Source: Cryptomeria japonica
Lineage: Eukaryota; Streptophyta; Pinopsida; Cupressales; Cupressaceae
Assembly (NCBI RefSeq): GCF_030272615.1
Contig: NC_081407.1
Span: forward strand, 372,890,998 to 372,954,997
Reading direction: 5' to 3'
DNA length: 64,000 nt
The translations under genes were made by a program, and so were the position numbers. This document shows positions 23,894 through 37,522 of the stretch, piece after piece (positions within the stretch are counted from its first letter, which is position 1; every line of letters starts with the position of its first letter). Below the pieces are notes generated by a model that had not been told where the DNA came from, searched no databases, and worked only from the letters and a program-made list of their open reading frames with translations.

Positions 23894-24949
23894 TGTTAGA
23901 AAGTTAAGTAGTGGAACAAATTTCTACACTAACCTTGAGAGGAGGTAATGAATTTTTTTTTACAAATCATTAAAACAGTTATAAACACTTCACAAAAATA
24001 GACACAATGACATGCATACCACAACATAGTGATTGACGTGGGGAAAACACTTAGGGGAGGAAAACCTCACACTCCAAAAGCCACCCAATATATTATTCAG
24101 AAATCAATAACAAATTTCAATATACTTGTAGAGAAAGCTCTTCACAAGAGTACCACTAATCAGAGATTCAGAGGTAACTCAATAGCTATTAGACTTTCAC
24201 ACAACCTCTATCTCACACACCTCATATATAAGAGATACAACACATGAAACCATCAAATGGTATTACAAAACCATGGGCTTAAACCACCCAATAAAGTGAA
24301 GCTGACCTTATCTCCAATCTAGATGCCCTATGAATGTGTCAAAACACACATCAACACGTGTTCGTCCCTTTTACAACTCTTTTATGTGTTCGATGTAATT
24401 TTATATTTCCTATTTCAGAAGTCCAAACTTCTAGAGGCCATAACATGTGAACTAGGTGTCTAATTGACATCGAACCATTTGAAGCACTAGGAAGCTTGCG
24501 AAGTGCTCCACTTTTTAGGGTGTTTCAGAGGGTCTAAATTCCTCAAAATTAAATTTAAACTTTCATCACACCTTCCAAAAATGAAAACTTTAATATCTTC
24601 AAAACTAGCTATGATCTTTTGAAGAAAATTTACCGACATGCTTATCTAGCCAATCCGAAGCTTTGGGAAGAATTTCTCACCATTTCGTGCTCAAACAAAA
24701 AATTACTATAAATAGTAACCTCATGTAAATGTAAGGTTGAGACACCATTTTCCCAACACTTCATGTACATCCTATATCCATCCAACATATGTGGCCCGTG
24801 GTTTAGGATTGGCCATCTTTTTGCCTTCGATCTGAATTCCACGAGAAAAAACTATTAACCAGAGGTTTGACTTTGACATGGGCACCCCAGTGTTGATTGC
24901 ACCATTTATGCATTTTTCTAAATGTAGGTATCCATCCCCCAATTTAACA
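23894..24949 (-). mobile_element. Copia 5' LTR, about 1.06 kb
   Basis: On the minus strand it starts TGTTAAATTGGGGGATGG at 24,949 and ends ...AACTTTCTAACA at 23,894, two bases before the TGGTATCAGAG primer-binding site. The LTR end is certain from the primer-binding site. The start is the best TG candidate at a plausible distance. ORFs inside are LTR noise. Confidence 0.65.
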
Positions 24950-26883
24950 AAAAAAACCCTACTTTGAATTTATTCATCAATTTTTTTATTCTTTCTTGCT
25001 CCAAAAAAATAACGGTGATTTTACTCAAAATTTTGGGATTATTTAACATACCTTTGTGGATGTCCCAATTTGGAATTGGCGTCAATTCTAGATGTAGCGC
25101 CCCTTTTCCTTTCCACGATTTTCTTGTTCTTCTCCATTCAGGTCCCCCTATGCTCTCCTTGTGCTTGATTCGCTAATTTGTCGAAGAATCTACATTGGTT
25201 CAATCCTTTTTCTAAAACCGTCCATACCATTTCTTATTTGGTTTTCCATTTCATTTTTCTTTTGATTGGTTAATTCCTCGATCATTTCCTATCCATTTGT
25301 TTTCTTGCAAAGTGTTCATTCTATTCCCACCCTTTTGCCATTGTTGATTTTAATTGCCCTCCTTCTTGAAGCCATTCTTGGTTAGTAAATCTGTAATATT
25401 GCCATTATTTCTTCGATCGGGAAATCCCTTCCAATTTCTTCCATCATACCTTCTGCCATTATTTCTTCGATTGGGAAATCCATGTGTTCGCATCCTTAGT
25501 ATATCAAATATAAATATTTATTCTTATTTGCATTCTTTTATTGATCTTACAAATCTAGAAGGCAACAATAAAAATTGGATTAGAGTGTTTTGTTGAATAT
25601 AGGGAAGAGGACCAGTAGTTGTTATAAGTAACTTATATCTTTACATTCTCTAAGTTCTTAAATGGTACAATTTTTATGTCTGTCTTTGTATTCGACTTAA
25701 CTACTTATAGTTATTGTTTTGGTAGTAAAGATGAACATTGTGGGTTCCAATATGTACACAAGGATTAATCATTTCAAAATGACTACTCATTTGAACAACA
25801 AAAATATAAAATAAAAATATCCCATTGCTAGCTTAAAAAACCCATAATTAAACCTTGCAAAACCTACCTTAATAAAAAACATTATTAAATGAAGGCATTA
25901 TAGTTTTTCATTCACCGTTTGCGTTTGATAGTGGCTACATGGTAATTGTGTTAGCATCACTTACAACAATTTTTTTCACCTTTTATTTTTTGTTTGTCAT
26001 CCATGATGTACATTATTTTCCCCACCTCCTTCCCACCCTCATTTTCACGAGTCACTCTGGATTCTTGCTTCACTGCGATGCCCTCTAGGTTTTGGGTAAT
26101 GTCGAGCTATCATTTCTCTTTGCAATTTGCTGATAATGATAATAGTTAAGACCAACCCTAACCTTAATTCTATATCTAATCATAACCCTAGTCCTTATAA
26201 AGAAGACATATTAATTATTATGATCAAATCTATTCACCTTGTTTCCTTGCATTGTAAAAAAGCTACAGTGTACAATGAATGATTATGAGAAGGATTTCAA
26301 CTAAAAACGCTACAGTGTACAATGAATGAGTATGAGAAGGATTTCAACTATTGATTTATGTGATTTGTAACCTCCCATATCTTGTTTAACAATATCTTAC
26401 TAGGCAATGACTATTCTCCATACAAAACGACACAGTTGAAAAAACACAAATTTGCATAACACAATTATTTTTCAGCAAGCATTGAGAAGGCCGATTAAGA
26501 GAATCAGACTAGTAAATATTGCATAAAAATCTGTTGTAATTTGCAGATTTTATGTTTTTAATGAGATACTGTTTTGTATGGAGAATAGATGTCTCCATCT
26601 TACTATGAGCATAACTATTACACCTCCTTATGATACTAACACTAATTTATATTTAATTTTAGAAGGTGGCTACACGTAAATGCCTGGCGAAGGGCAAATT
26701 TTGGAAGGTGGCTGCACTGAAATGTCTCATGACTTGTCAGACACCCAACCATCTTACATCAACAATAGAAATGTGAGATGAAAATTTAGGCAAGTTGAAA
26801 GCATCCTCAGGAACAATCCCTCAATAGTATATTTAGTTATAACTTCTTATAAATAATATTAGGTATAAATTTTAATATTGTAC
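24950..26883. other. Intergenic, AT-rich, minor repeats
   Basis: No gene recognised. Contains a short tandem repeat (about 62-bp spacing) of GCCATTATTTCTTCGATTGG-type sequence at 25,397-25,485; a 47-bp tandem duplication starting GCTACAGTGTACAATGAATG at 26,262-26,351; and a perfect 18-bp inverted pair at 26,411-26,428 and 26,571-26,588. Confidence 0.6.
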
Positions 26884-27012
26884 AGACGGTCTACAGACAG
26901 TCCGAGCGCCATGGAATGCACTACAAGTTGTCTGGAATGAATATGAACTTCCACGGTTGATAATTTGAGCCACTTGATTACGCCATTCATATGGTGGTGG
27001 CCGCTGCACTAG
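26884..27012 (-). CDS. Candidate orphan exon, unrecognised
   Basis: On the minus strand, 129 bp (43 codons) are open between a splice acceptor-like TTGTATCAG and a donor-like GTACAA. The translation has a protein-like composition, beginning LVQRPPPYEWRNQVAQIINR and ending ...HGARTVCRPS. The local GC content is higher than in the flanks. I do not recognise the protein, and no neighbouring exon was found, so this could be an orphan or captured exon, or chance. Confidence 0.25.
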
Positions 27013-28054
27013 CTGATACAATTATAAAGCTGTGAAATTCTAATTATGCTCTGCTTTATCTGATATCTAAAATTTATAAGCAATCTTAAAAATAATCTCA
27101 ATAATTTAAAGTGAACTGTGTAAACCTTATACCAATTATTTCTCTATGAAAAATCTCACAATAAAAATAGCTCAAAGCCAGAAAGAAGCAATCTTAATAA
27201 TAAAAGATGAAGTGTAAGGTAAAAAAATTATCAAAAGGTCGCACAGTAAAAATAGAATAAAAAACAGAAAGAAACTGATGTGATTTGAGATATTTACATA
27301 CACATGCATCCATTATGGTGTCTTTAGCCTTAGTTGAGGCCTATTTATATGGACAAAATCCTCCTTCACTTGGTATCTCTGAAATCATTGAGCTTTTTAG
27401 TAGCTCAGCCTCGAATGTACATCTTTAATCATATTTATTAATTAATTTATATTTAAAATTCAATTGTATTTTTTATTTTTAAATTAATAAATAAATCTGA
27501 TTTATTGCTCATTTTGACCCTTGTATAAATGATGCCTATTCAATATGTTCAATATAATATCTGTAGATTTCATATTTTATTTTTTATTATGGAAAAGAAA
27601 AATATTATTTATGTTGAAGATTATTTGATTAAAAAGAGTTATTATTATAATTTAAGAATATGATATGAATGTTTTTAGACTTTTGATTGTATAATATATT
27701 TTTTATCATCAATGAGATAATAATGTATAATTTATTATTAAAGTAAAAAGAGTAAGAAAAGAGAATAATCAATTATTATGAACCACATATTATGATCTTA
27801 AATCTTGATAATTAAGATTACAACACAATTAAATTTAAGTATAGATTAAAAAAATAATAATAAATTTTTTTCTTATAAAGACTTACATGTAATTAATCCA
27901 AAAACATTAACAAAATATTATAAGTTAATTTATTTTTGTACTAAATAGTTTTCCATTAATATTCTTAGGCTAATATTTATCTTATATTTAGTATAATGTT
28001 TGTCTTGTTTTTCTTTTAAGAACTTAAATAAAAAAATTAACAGATAAAGTAATA
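27013..28054. other. Intergenic, AT-rich
   Basis: Nothing recognised. Very AT-rich from about 27,420. Confidence 0.6.
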
Positions 28055-28062
28055 ATAATAAA

Positions 28063-31000
28063 CAAGGTTGCATGTACGGGGGTTCTTGGAGACTGGTACT
28101 AGTATTGGTACGACTATTTTTTTCAAAATAAGAGACGAGGGTACTTGGAGACACCAATTTTTAAAAAAATATAATTTAATAATTTATAGAAAATCTGAAA
28201 ATATAATGACATTGAACTTTCAAAATAAGAATTAACATTAACTGCAAAGTTTAGGTACATAAATGTGAAATGAGTCAAATCAAAATGTCATACAATCATT
28301 GTGTCAAAGTTTCAAACTGATTAGTGATTACTGATTACATATTGAAAATAGCTTGATAAATAGCAAGTTGATACTTAAACAAAAAAACTGAAAAACAAAA
28401 TTAGAAATTTTATATCTATAATCTACTCTTCTTTGCCATAATCATCCATATCAAGGTCCTCAACTATGAGACTCTCCAAATAGTCATGATCACTCTCAAA
28501 TTTAGGTTCCTCTAATGGTAGAATAATAGGGGGTAAATCAACCAGTCCATCTGCTTCAACTATTTCATCCATAATGGCTGCAACTTCTCCATTAGATGAA
28601 ATTTGATCCCATTTTGCTGAAGGACCCTCATTGTATCTAGGATCTACACGAGAGAGAAGATGAAGTGAGCTATGAATGTACACCAGGTTCTCTGCTTTCT
28701 TTGATCCTAATCAATTCCTCTTTAGTGAATGAAAGAATCCCATAAGTACTGCAATTTCTCCCACAAGAAGAAGAGATGGCTACTTGTGAGAGAAATTGTA
28801 TTGTAAATGATTGCAATTCAAGGGCTTCACTTCCATGGTTCCACCACCACTCTATAGGGTCTTTCTTTACTTTTATATCATATATAGCTTCCACGAAACC
28901 AAAATCATCTTACCCATAGGAAAACTTATTCCACTGAATCCTCAAAAGTAAAGTATCCTCACCTTGGCCATAAATCTTTTTAACCGTTGCCCAAAATCCC
29001 TTCATTACCTCTCTATCTTGATGTGGAACCCTTTATTTGGTCACTTCTATATCACACCATTTAGGATTAAGGGCATAAGAAACACAATGAAGAGGTGCGT
29101 CAAGTTTGTTACATATTCCATGTAGCTTGTCCTCTATCAAAGGATATAGGGAAATAACTTTTGTATCTGTTATCTTCTTGACTCTTTCACACATGGAATC
29201 TATTGCTTCATAAACCTCTCCCAAACATGCCTTGTCTGAATCTACAAATCTGATCACCTCACATATGGGCTTAATAAAGTCCACAACAAACTTAACATCA
29301 ACCTAAAAATGCTCATCAAGGACCATAGCTCTCACCTCAACTATAATATTTGATGTAGATTATTTCCAAGCTACCCATGCACCACAAATAACCATGGAAC
29401 ACAAAACTCCTTTGACTTCACAAATGCGGTCAAGAAGAATGAAGTAAGAAGCAAAACATGTATCAATAGGTTTGAGAAGTTTCACCTTGGCAAATTTACG
29501 ATAAATGAATTGTGTGTGGTGCTAGTTACATATGATCTGTATCTTTTTTCCCTTCTCTATGAGATCTAAAATCCATTGGAACTTGCCAATATCTTTGAGT
29601 GCATTATTCAATGAATGCACACAACATAGTGTCCAAAACATCTTCCTGTACCTCTTTTGCACCAACATGCCTACTTCTTTACAAATAGGGGTAACATCAG
29701 TAACAACTTGGAATACATGTGATGCCCCCACCTTCTCAATGTAGCCACATAGCTAGTTATGACAAAATTCTACATTTTTTTCTTGCCCTAAACAATCTAT
29801 TACCTTAAAAAATAAGGCATTTTGCTGCATGTTACCATGATATTAAGTAGTGGACAATTCTTGGAATCTGTCCACCCATCCATCACAATACTACGTCCTT
29901 CTTGAGCCCACACTCTTTTCAATGGTGTAGTTTGTTCCTCTAATTGACTTTTTACTTTATCAACTATAGTAGTGCGAAGCTTCTCATACCTAGGTGGTTT
30001 ATAGCCCACTCGTGCATATTGATAGCATGAACCATCTCTTCATAGAATGGAGAGCGAGAAACATTAAATGGTATTCCATTTGCATAAAAGAATTGTCTAA
30101 TGGCTGCATCAACTACTTCTCAACCTTGCACATCAAACAATCTTTCAATGGGGTTTGAGTTGCCAATGTGTGGTCTTTTGTGAGTTTGTTCAGTTGCTAC
30201 ACCTCTAGAAATCACATCCACCTCTGACTCTATATTATGAGTGTAAGCTATAGTAGTTGCCCCTGTTGTTGAAGCATGAGAGCTTTACATAGAAACTTTC
30301 CCATCAACCCTTTCTTGTTCTCTCACAACATCATATATTTCAGACTCATTTTTACAACCTTCAACACCATTACATGGTAGGTGGAGGAAATGATCCTTCA
30401 CCCTCGTGTAGGTACCTTTCCATCCCAAATAAAAAAGTTTGCATTTGATAGTGGCTATTCCTCCTGATCCTTTCAGCCTCGAAAAATGGTCAACATACTT
30501 CCATAGTGGGTATAACCCTTGTCTTCTTCCACTTGACTTTTTGAATGATGAATCTGGATAAAAAATAAAAAAGTTAAAAACAAAAGAATATTAGATTTTG
30601 TGCTTATTGCTTAATAATATCTTGAAATTTTTAAGTTCGATTATGCCCAAAAAACATGTATTGGCAGGTTTGAGTATATAATTTTTTTAGTAATTTACCA
30701 AAATTTATTATATAATTTACCAATTTTTAAAACTAATTTACTAGTAATTTCTGGTAATTTTTTTATAGTATTGAGTATTGTTGTATTAGTATATTAAAAT
30801 AAATAAATTAGAAGTATTATGAAACATTGTAAATTTAAAATTCTAAAATAAATTAGTCTATTTAATGTTATTATTAGTCTATTTAATATTATAAATATTT
30901 AATAAATAAATTATTAAAATATAATTTTAATTTTTTTAAATGCAATGATCATATTTTAGATTTTCAAGTATATGAACTGTGATTTTTTTTTCATGTATTT

Positions 31001-31626
31001 CACAGTATATAAACTATAAATGTTCGATACATTCACAATTTATATACTATGAAATACATTATAAAATTAATAAAACAAATTCAAAGTATATGAACTGCAA
31101 ATGTTCGATGGTTAAACTTAATACCATCGAACATTCATAGTTTATATACTGTGAAAAATCAAATAAACCAAAACAAGCATGAACCTGTGAAAAAATAATG
31201 GTAAACAAAATGAAAAACAAAAAATATTATTGCGATTACGGATTAGTGGATTACCTTTTGTTTTGTAGTCCCCATAGATCAAATTCAAGTCAAATTACCC
31301 TTCCGTTCTCGTAAACCCCAAAAATCCTTTCACAGGTTAAAAACTCCCCCAAAAAACAAATTAGGCAGTTTAGATGCATTCAACAGTGTTTTGATGCGAA
31401 AAAAATACACTTTTTAGGGTTGCGACAGTGTTTTGATGGACGAAAAAGTCACGCACCACTATTTTGCCCTTTTTTCGACCAAGATTCGTCAGGATACTTG
31501 CTTTTGTCTCCCGCCCAAGTCTCCCAGATGCACCAAAGAATCTTTAGGCACCCTCGGTACTGGATATGCGAACCAGTACCAGATACCCATACCAAGTGGT
31601 TAGGGAGACATTTCCCTGCAACCTTG
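28063..31626 (-). mobile_element. hAT transposon, structurally complete (3,564 bp)
   Basis: The ends are inverted: CAAGGTTGCATG... at 28,063 and its counterpart CAAGGTTGCAGG... read inward from 31,626. They are flanked by a perfect 8-bp target duplication, ATAATAAA (28,055-28,062 and 31,627-31,634). An 8-bp duplication and the transposase remnants inside define the hAT superfamily. The subterminal regions share GGTACTGGTA-like words. The transposase is read on the minus strand and is dead, so the element is non-autonomous now. Confidence 0.92.
28433..30560 (-). pseudogene. hAT transposase (BED - DUF659 - hATC), degenerate
   Basis: The order on the minus strand is typical of plant hAT transposases. 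A BED-type N-terminus (YPLWKYVDHFSR...KGTYTRVKDHF, near 30,540-30,380) has one zinc-ligand cysteine apparently replaced (IKCKLF). A DUF659-like core follows (SIVMDGWTDSKNCPLLNIMV at about 29,900; VFQVVTDVTPICKEVGMLV, then LCCVHSLNNALKDIGK at about 29,600), then decayed sequence (29,284-29,033). The C-terminal dimerisation domain comes last (DPIEWWWNHGSEALELQSF, then LSQVAISSSCGRN at about 28,860-28,740), with an acidic tail to 28,433. Frame changes and stops separate the blocks. Confidence 0.9.
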
Positions 31627-31763
31627 ATAATAAATTAAAATAATAATGCTTTTTTTGTTATGTAGATTTTTTATTTAAATGCTAAGGATGGGAAGAGAGA
31701 CAAGTGGTTTGTGGAGATGGATGTACAATTTTTGATAAGAGATTGGAATTCTATTGACCTCCT

Positions 31764-33093
31764 TGTTGAAATCAAGGAACACTGAGTCGGGGGGGGAGTG
31801 TGAATCAGTGTTCTGCAATTTTTAACTTTATTAACTTGTTCTTTCAACCGCTTAATGCAAATGAACAAAAAAAAGATGCAGAAAAATAAAGAAATCAACA
31901 ACAACACCATAATACAAAAATTTTATACATGAAAAACCCGGTTAAGGGAAAAACCACAGTGGGGATGAGACCCACAATATATATAATCTGCAGAAGTGTA
32001 AAAATATTACATTGGGAATGCACATGCATTTAGGCACACTGCCTAGAGCTCATTGCTCAAAATATCAAGGGCTACAACCCGAGGAAGACTCATTGTCTTA
32101 CAATATATTTTACAAAAGATAATTGGAATGTCTGAATTGAATAATAGCATCTACAAATGCCAAGGTACAATTCTAGTTAAGCACAAAAGACTTAATCTTT
32201 CACTTCTTTGGTACATTGCTCTATCCCACTGTTTAGCTTTCCTTCACTTGCGCACGTGAAACTATGCAAAATTGATCACAAGAACTTTCCACAAATCCAT
32301 CGATATTCAAAATGATCATATCCATCGGTCTTATATATATGCAACATGAAATTAGGTCTTCTACATGTTGGATTTAAGAGCACATAACATATAATGAAAT
32401 GTGCATACATAGTTTGCTCAATCCAAAATTTAATGCATATGCGGACCAAAAATAATTGTCCACACGCTTCCCAAATGTCGGCTAATCATCCTCGACCACA
32501 AAAAAAATCACCAAAATTACTTCATCGATTCCGCACAATGATCAACTATCCAAGATGTCCATACCACACTGTTCAACCCAAAAACATGTACACCAGATCT
32601 TCTAATTCACACGACAATCATCATTGGAGGCTAAGATTCCAAAGTAAGGTACTCTAGGCATCTAACTATTTTCCTCTAGCTCCGCAACATGAAATACTCA
32701 ACATCAATGAAATTCCAACCAAAATACTATATTCTGTCGGGTTCTCTATTCTAACTCATCGGACTTAATCAAATCTTCATTCTGTTCTAAGATGGAAAAA
32801 TCAATAAAATTTTATTTAGAAAAATTGCAAAAAATATATTTAGAATCTACAAACAAGATGTTACAAATCACTAGTCTACATCATCTTCAAATTATTAATG
32901 GTTTAAAATTTATAGGTGTTAGAAAGTGAAGGTTTTTTAAAAATGTTCATCTAAGTGTCAAAGTTGGTCAAAAAGTGGGAACGAGTATTGTGAGTTCACC
33001 CTAGGATTATATCACACACCGCATATGAGATATTTGACTTTGGTTGCCATCAGTGACAACACCGGATGACCTGTACAGTGTCTCTTGCCAACA
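31764..33093 (+). mobile_element. Solo LTR, 1,330 bp, same family as the 2,473 and 13,280 insertions
   Basis: It starts TGTTGAAATCAAGGAACACT and ends GTCTCTTGCCAACA, matching both ends of the solo LTRs at 2,473 and 13,280 in the opposite orientation. The flanks are CTCCT and CTCCC, a near-perfect 5-bp target duplication. The body shares long stretches with those copies, for example GGCACACTGCCTAGAGCTCA. There is no internal region. Confidence 0.85.
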
Positions 33094-33446
33094 CTCCCTA
33101 CCAAAGTTTGATATTTTTTAATAATCTTTTCATTAGCCATAGATATCTTTCTACTGTATTTGTTTCTAACACATCATTCCTCTTTTATTCCTATTTATTA
33201 TTTAATGTAAATACTTAAAGATATGCATGCCTACTTTTATATGATGAGATTGATTTCAAACTACTTTGATTCCAAATCTCTGTGTCCCTTCAACTCGACT
33301 CTTCCACCCTCTATAGGGGAAAAGAGATATACAATTTCTCAAGTGAAACCAAACTATTAGTAGATAGCATTTGATATGGTATTAGTGAGATAGAAGTATT
33401 AGGTAGAGAGAGAAAAAAAAGCAAAGATTTGTTTTATGGATTCCAT

Positions 33447-33905
33447 GATAAGCCCTCTACACAAGTATTGGGAAGAGAGAAAAGACAAGGAAATGTTTCA
33501 TGGATTATACACAAACCCCTCTATACAAGTATTGGAGAGAGAGAAAAACAAGGAAAGTTGTATGATTCTCTCTAACCCCTCTATACAAGTATTGCGAAGA
33601 GAAAAAAAGGTAAAATTTGTATGGATTCCCTTCTAACCCCCATATACAAGAATTGGGGAGAGAAAAAAAGACAAGAAAAAGTTGTATAGACTAACCCCTC
33701 TATACAGATATTAGGGAGAGGGAAAGAAACAAGAAAAATTTGTACGAATCCCTTGCTAACTCCTCTACACAAGTACTGGAGAGAGAGGAAAGAACAAGTT
33801 GTATGAGCTAAGGAAAGAACAAGTTGTATGAGCTATTCTCTATACAAATATTGCGAAGAGAAAACAACAAGAAAAAGTTGTATAAATTCTTACTAATCTC
33901 TCTAT
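33447..33905. repeat. Minisatellite, seven units of about 60-68 bp
   Basis: Repeats of CCTCTATACAAGTATTGG followed by a purine-rich (GAGAGAAAAA) half, at about 33,454, 33,518, 33,577, 33,637, 33,697, 33,763 and 33,835. Units differ by small indels. Near 33,790-33,830 a 23-bp piece is repeated perfectly. The periodic ORFs here simply reflect the repeat. Confidence 0.85.
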
Positions 33906-36528
33906 ACACAAACCCCATTGAAAATACGTCTTTACTGCTTCCATTACACTATGATTATTTTTAAACATTATTCAGATTGAAATAAACAAGATCAATAAAA
34001 AATAAGAGAAAATGATATAGAAATCACTATAAGTTATTTGATGATTATATAAATATAGTGTTGTCATACCGACAAAATAGAAAAATGAAAGAAGAATTCA
34101 CGTAATTTATGATTAATCTCATTCTTTAGATGGGGGTTATAACTAGTTTCATTCATCTCATTGTTGAGAAAAATCAGAAAGTAATTCAAGTAATTTGCAA
34201 AATTAATCTGACTTGAATCTTATAACTTTACATTGATAGCTTTGCTTTTGACGTGTCGTTGTTTGGAATTGACAGACAATAGTGGCTAGCAAAGCGGGCA
34301 TTGTAGATGCAACCACACCATATATGCATTTACATGTGAGTACTTCAAATCACATCACCTGTTTTCTATCTTTGTTTTGATTATCCTTCCATGGATTTTT
34401 TCAAAATCAAGTATATATTGAGTTTTTTTTTAAAAAATTGATCTTTTAAGAAGGTATTTATAATTTTTTTGTTTAAATGTAAATTTTTTAATTTTATATA
34501 ATATTTTGAATAGACATTATTTATTTTTATTTTAAATATTTTTAAATGAATGATAATTTTATTTTTTTATACATTAAATAAATAAAAAATATATTTGAAA
34601 AAAAAAATGGTGGTGGTAGTCATATCTTCAACTTTTAAGTAAGGTCAAGTCTAATCAACAAGACTAGAGATTAAAACAAGGTCTAATGGAGCCATGCCAC
34701 TAGGTAGTGAGGACTGCACCATTAGGGAGGGGATCATGGTCATCTAGTTTTCTCTGTACATTAATGAAGATAGAATTGTCATCAAGTGATCCCTTCTTCT
34801 TTTTGCTCTTCATCTATAGATTGTTGAGCATGAACATGAGAGAGATGGTCAAACATAAGTGAGAAAAAAAGTTGTCAAAAATCAGCTAGCCAAGAGCACC
34901 ATACCTATATAATGGCAATCAAGAAGATTGAGACCATTTATGAGTACTGTGATCCCTAGCTCTTTTAGGAGATTAAGAACCATGTGACTAGGAGACATGA
35001 TTTCTTTTGGTAGGGCCGCTACATCCACATAGGGGAGTGAGCTTACTCGGATGCAAAGGATGACAACACTCCAAAAACTATAGAAGATGCATTACCCTAG
35101 CAATCTAAAAGCACCTGTAGATAAAAAGTTCATGTACAAATCTATTTTATTGCACCCAAGTCTCCATAAAAACATTAGAGAAAATCATGATTTTTATGTA
35201 ATGAAAAAAGCTTATCAACTACACAACTAGTGAAAATAACAAATTTTTTTTCTTAACAAATGCTAAAAACATGTCGAATCTAAAAACCATATGCTATGCA
35301 AGTAGCAAATACTTAAATGACTTGAAGGAATCATGCATTCAAGTCTATGCTTCCTAGACTCCAGTACAAACTAAAACGAGGCAATTAAGAATATTATAAT
35401 TTTTTTATTTTAAAATATTATTTATAATTATTTCTACAATAACTTAACAAGAATAATAATGGAATATATGTTATAAGAAAATTCAAAGATTTATTTATTT
35501 ATTTATAAATATACTTTTATTTTCATGAAATTAAGATGTTTTTTCAAATTTTTTAAATTTTTTTCAAACGGCTATATTATAAACTTTATGATTTTTCATT
35601 TTTTTTTTTATTACAAAATGTTATTTAAGATATTTGATTAATTCCTACTTTAATGATAATGCCATTTAATGTATAAATCAATGGTCCAATCAAATATATA
35701 ATTATAAAAATTATATACCTTGCATTTTTCTTCATTATTCTAAACTCCTTTGATTAGATTGCCCCTTATGCATTGACTAGTATACACGTGGTATAATATT
35801 GCAAGCATCAAAATTAGAGTGGGTCAGATACACATCTCATGATTATTTTTAGTCCAACTTACAAGCCACGTGGCATGCCTATTTCACCTTGCTACCTTTT
35901 CCATCTTGATGTGAGATTTTTTAATATTTTGAGTACCAATCCCTCACCATTGTTTGTCATCCTCTTGGACCAATTTTCCTTCTTTCATATTAATACGATT
36001 ATCACGTACCTTAATTTATACAGGCACCCAAAAGAGGTCAAGGTTGCGTTGAAGACCCATGAACTAATGGTGTAGTCAAGTCTAGGGATAAGTTTAGATA
36101 AGCACCAGGTAATAAAAAGCTATACATTATTTCAACACATAAAATATCTATTATCCTTATTCAACCCGATTCTATAACAATTCACGAAAAATTATTTCAT
36201 TACACAATACTATGGTTTGTTCTTCTACAATATTATTTCATCTATACGAGCTTTTGGCTCCCACTCGTCTAATCTCTTCTTTGATTTTCTATTTTCCTAT
36301 GTATGAAATAAACCTGCTCTTTATTCATAGTCAACAATTTAAACTTTCAAAAAGAATTTGAACGGTTACCCAAAGTCTTGGTCCAATCAAAGTCATCCAT
36401 GTGGAAACCTTCTATTCTCAGTCCATTAGGTCTTCTAAATATCATGAGTTTTTCGGTGATATCAAGTTTCAGCAAACTTATGAGTTTGTGAACTTGGATA
36501 GTTTTCCCATTCAATACAAGAGCTGCAA
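33906..36528. other. Intergenic, no recognised gene
   Basis: AT-rich. Around 34,910-35,110 there is a stop-broken plus-strand reading (MAIKKIETIYEYCDP...) with transposon-protein character that I cannot name. Nothing else supported. Confidence 0.5.
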
Positions 36529-36784
36529 GCAGCGAAGTTCCTGCTAGAGGCTAGAAAAACAGTTCTGGTATTGTTGTTGCATGATGTGTTTGTGTATACA
36601 TGAATATAGTAGGTAAGTCTAGAGTATTGGTGTTGTGTGACTTGTTTATGTATTTGGCAGCGAAGTTCCTGCTAGAGGCTAGAAAAACAGTTCTGGTATT
36701 GTTGTTGCATGATGTGTTTGTGTATACATGAATATAGTAGGTAAGTCTAGAGTATTGGTGTTGTGTGACTTGTTTATGTATTTG
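36529..36784. repeat. Perfect 128-bp tandem duplication
   Basis: Two adjacent copies starting GCAGCGAAGTTCCTGCTAGA at 36,529 and 36,657, with no difference seen by eye. Confidence 0.9.
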
Positions 36785-37522
36785 GCACGTAATTTTTAAC
36801 ATTGACCTACCTGACTTTGTATAATAGAAATACCATTACAAATAGAAATACCATACTGTATTATTCTGCTTGCTAATGAATAGCAAGCTAACATATCATG
36901 CATTGTAAAAGTGTCTTTTATATCTAATATTTCATAACATTAGATTAAAAATTACAATCAATGAAATACATCAAAGCATTTTTTTTTTTCCATGCAATAT
37001 AAAATACATAAAACCAAACACCTCATTCACAGAAATAAAATATCATTGTATTTCTTAATATCCGCATGTACAAAGAATACATATTATTGAGGGCTACAAT
37101 GATAACAATCCTGACTAGAATCTACACCATATCGAACCTAACAAAATGAGTTATCTTGCAACTCTATGGAAGAGATGCTCTCACATCTTTTTCAATCTCC
37201 CTGTAGTGAGTAGTCACCATAGTTTCGTCCAATCTCCCTATAGTTTACTGCTACAATTATGTATACAAGACCAAATAGGATGAAAGATCAAAACATATCT
37301 ATGTATCTGTACAAAACCCTTTTTGCAATATTGCATTTTAGGCATCGACCTCTCAAGTCTTGACCAATGGAGTGAACTGATTGTCCAATGATCTTGCAAC
37401 TGCTAACCATGCCAACACTATAAGCAGAGGATTGATATAGTAATAAAAGTCATCAGATAAGGCACAAAAATTAATGGATTCTAGAGGCCAATATTTCAAA
37501 TATCTGGTGCTATTGTTATGAT

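Noticed and set aside
24642-24842. 66-codon minus-strand ORF
   Set aside because: It lies inside the copia 5' LTR.
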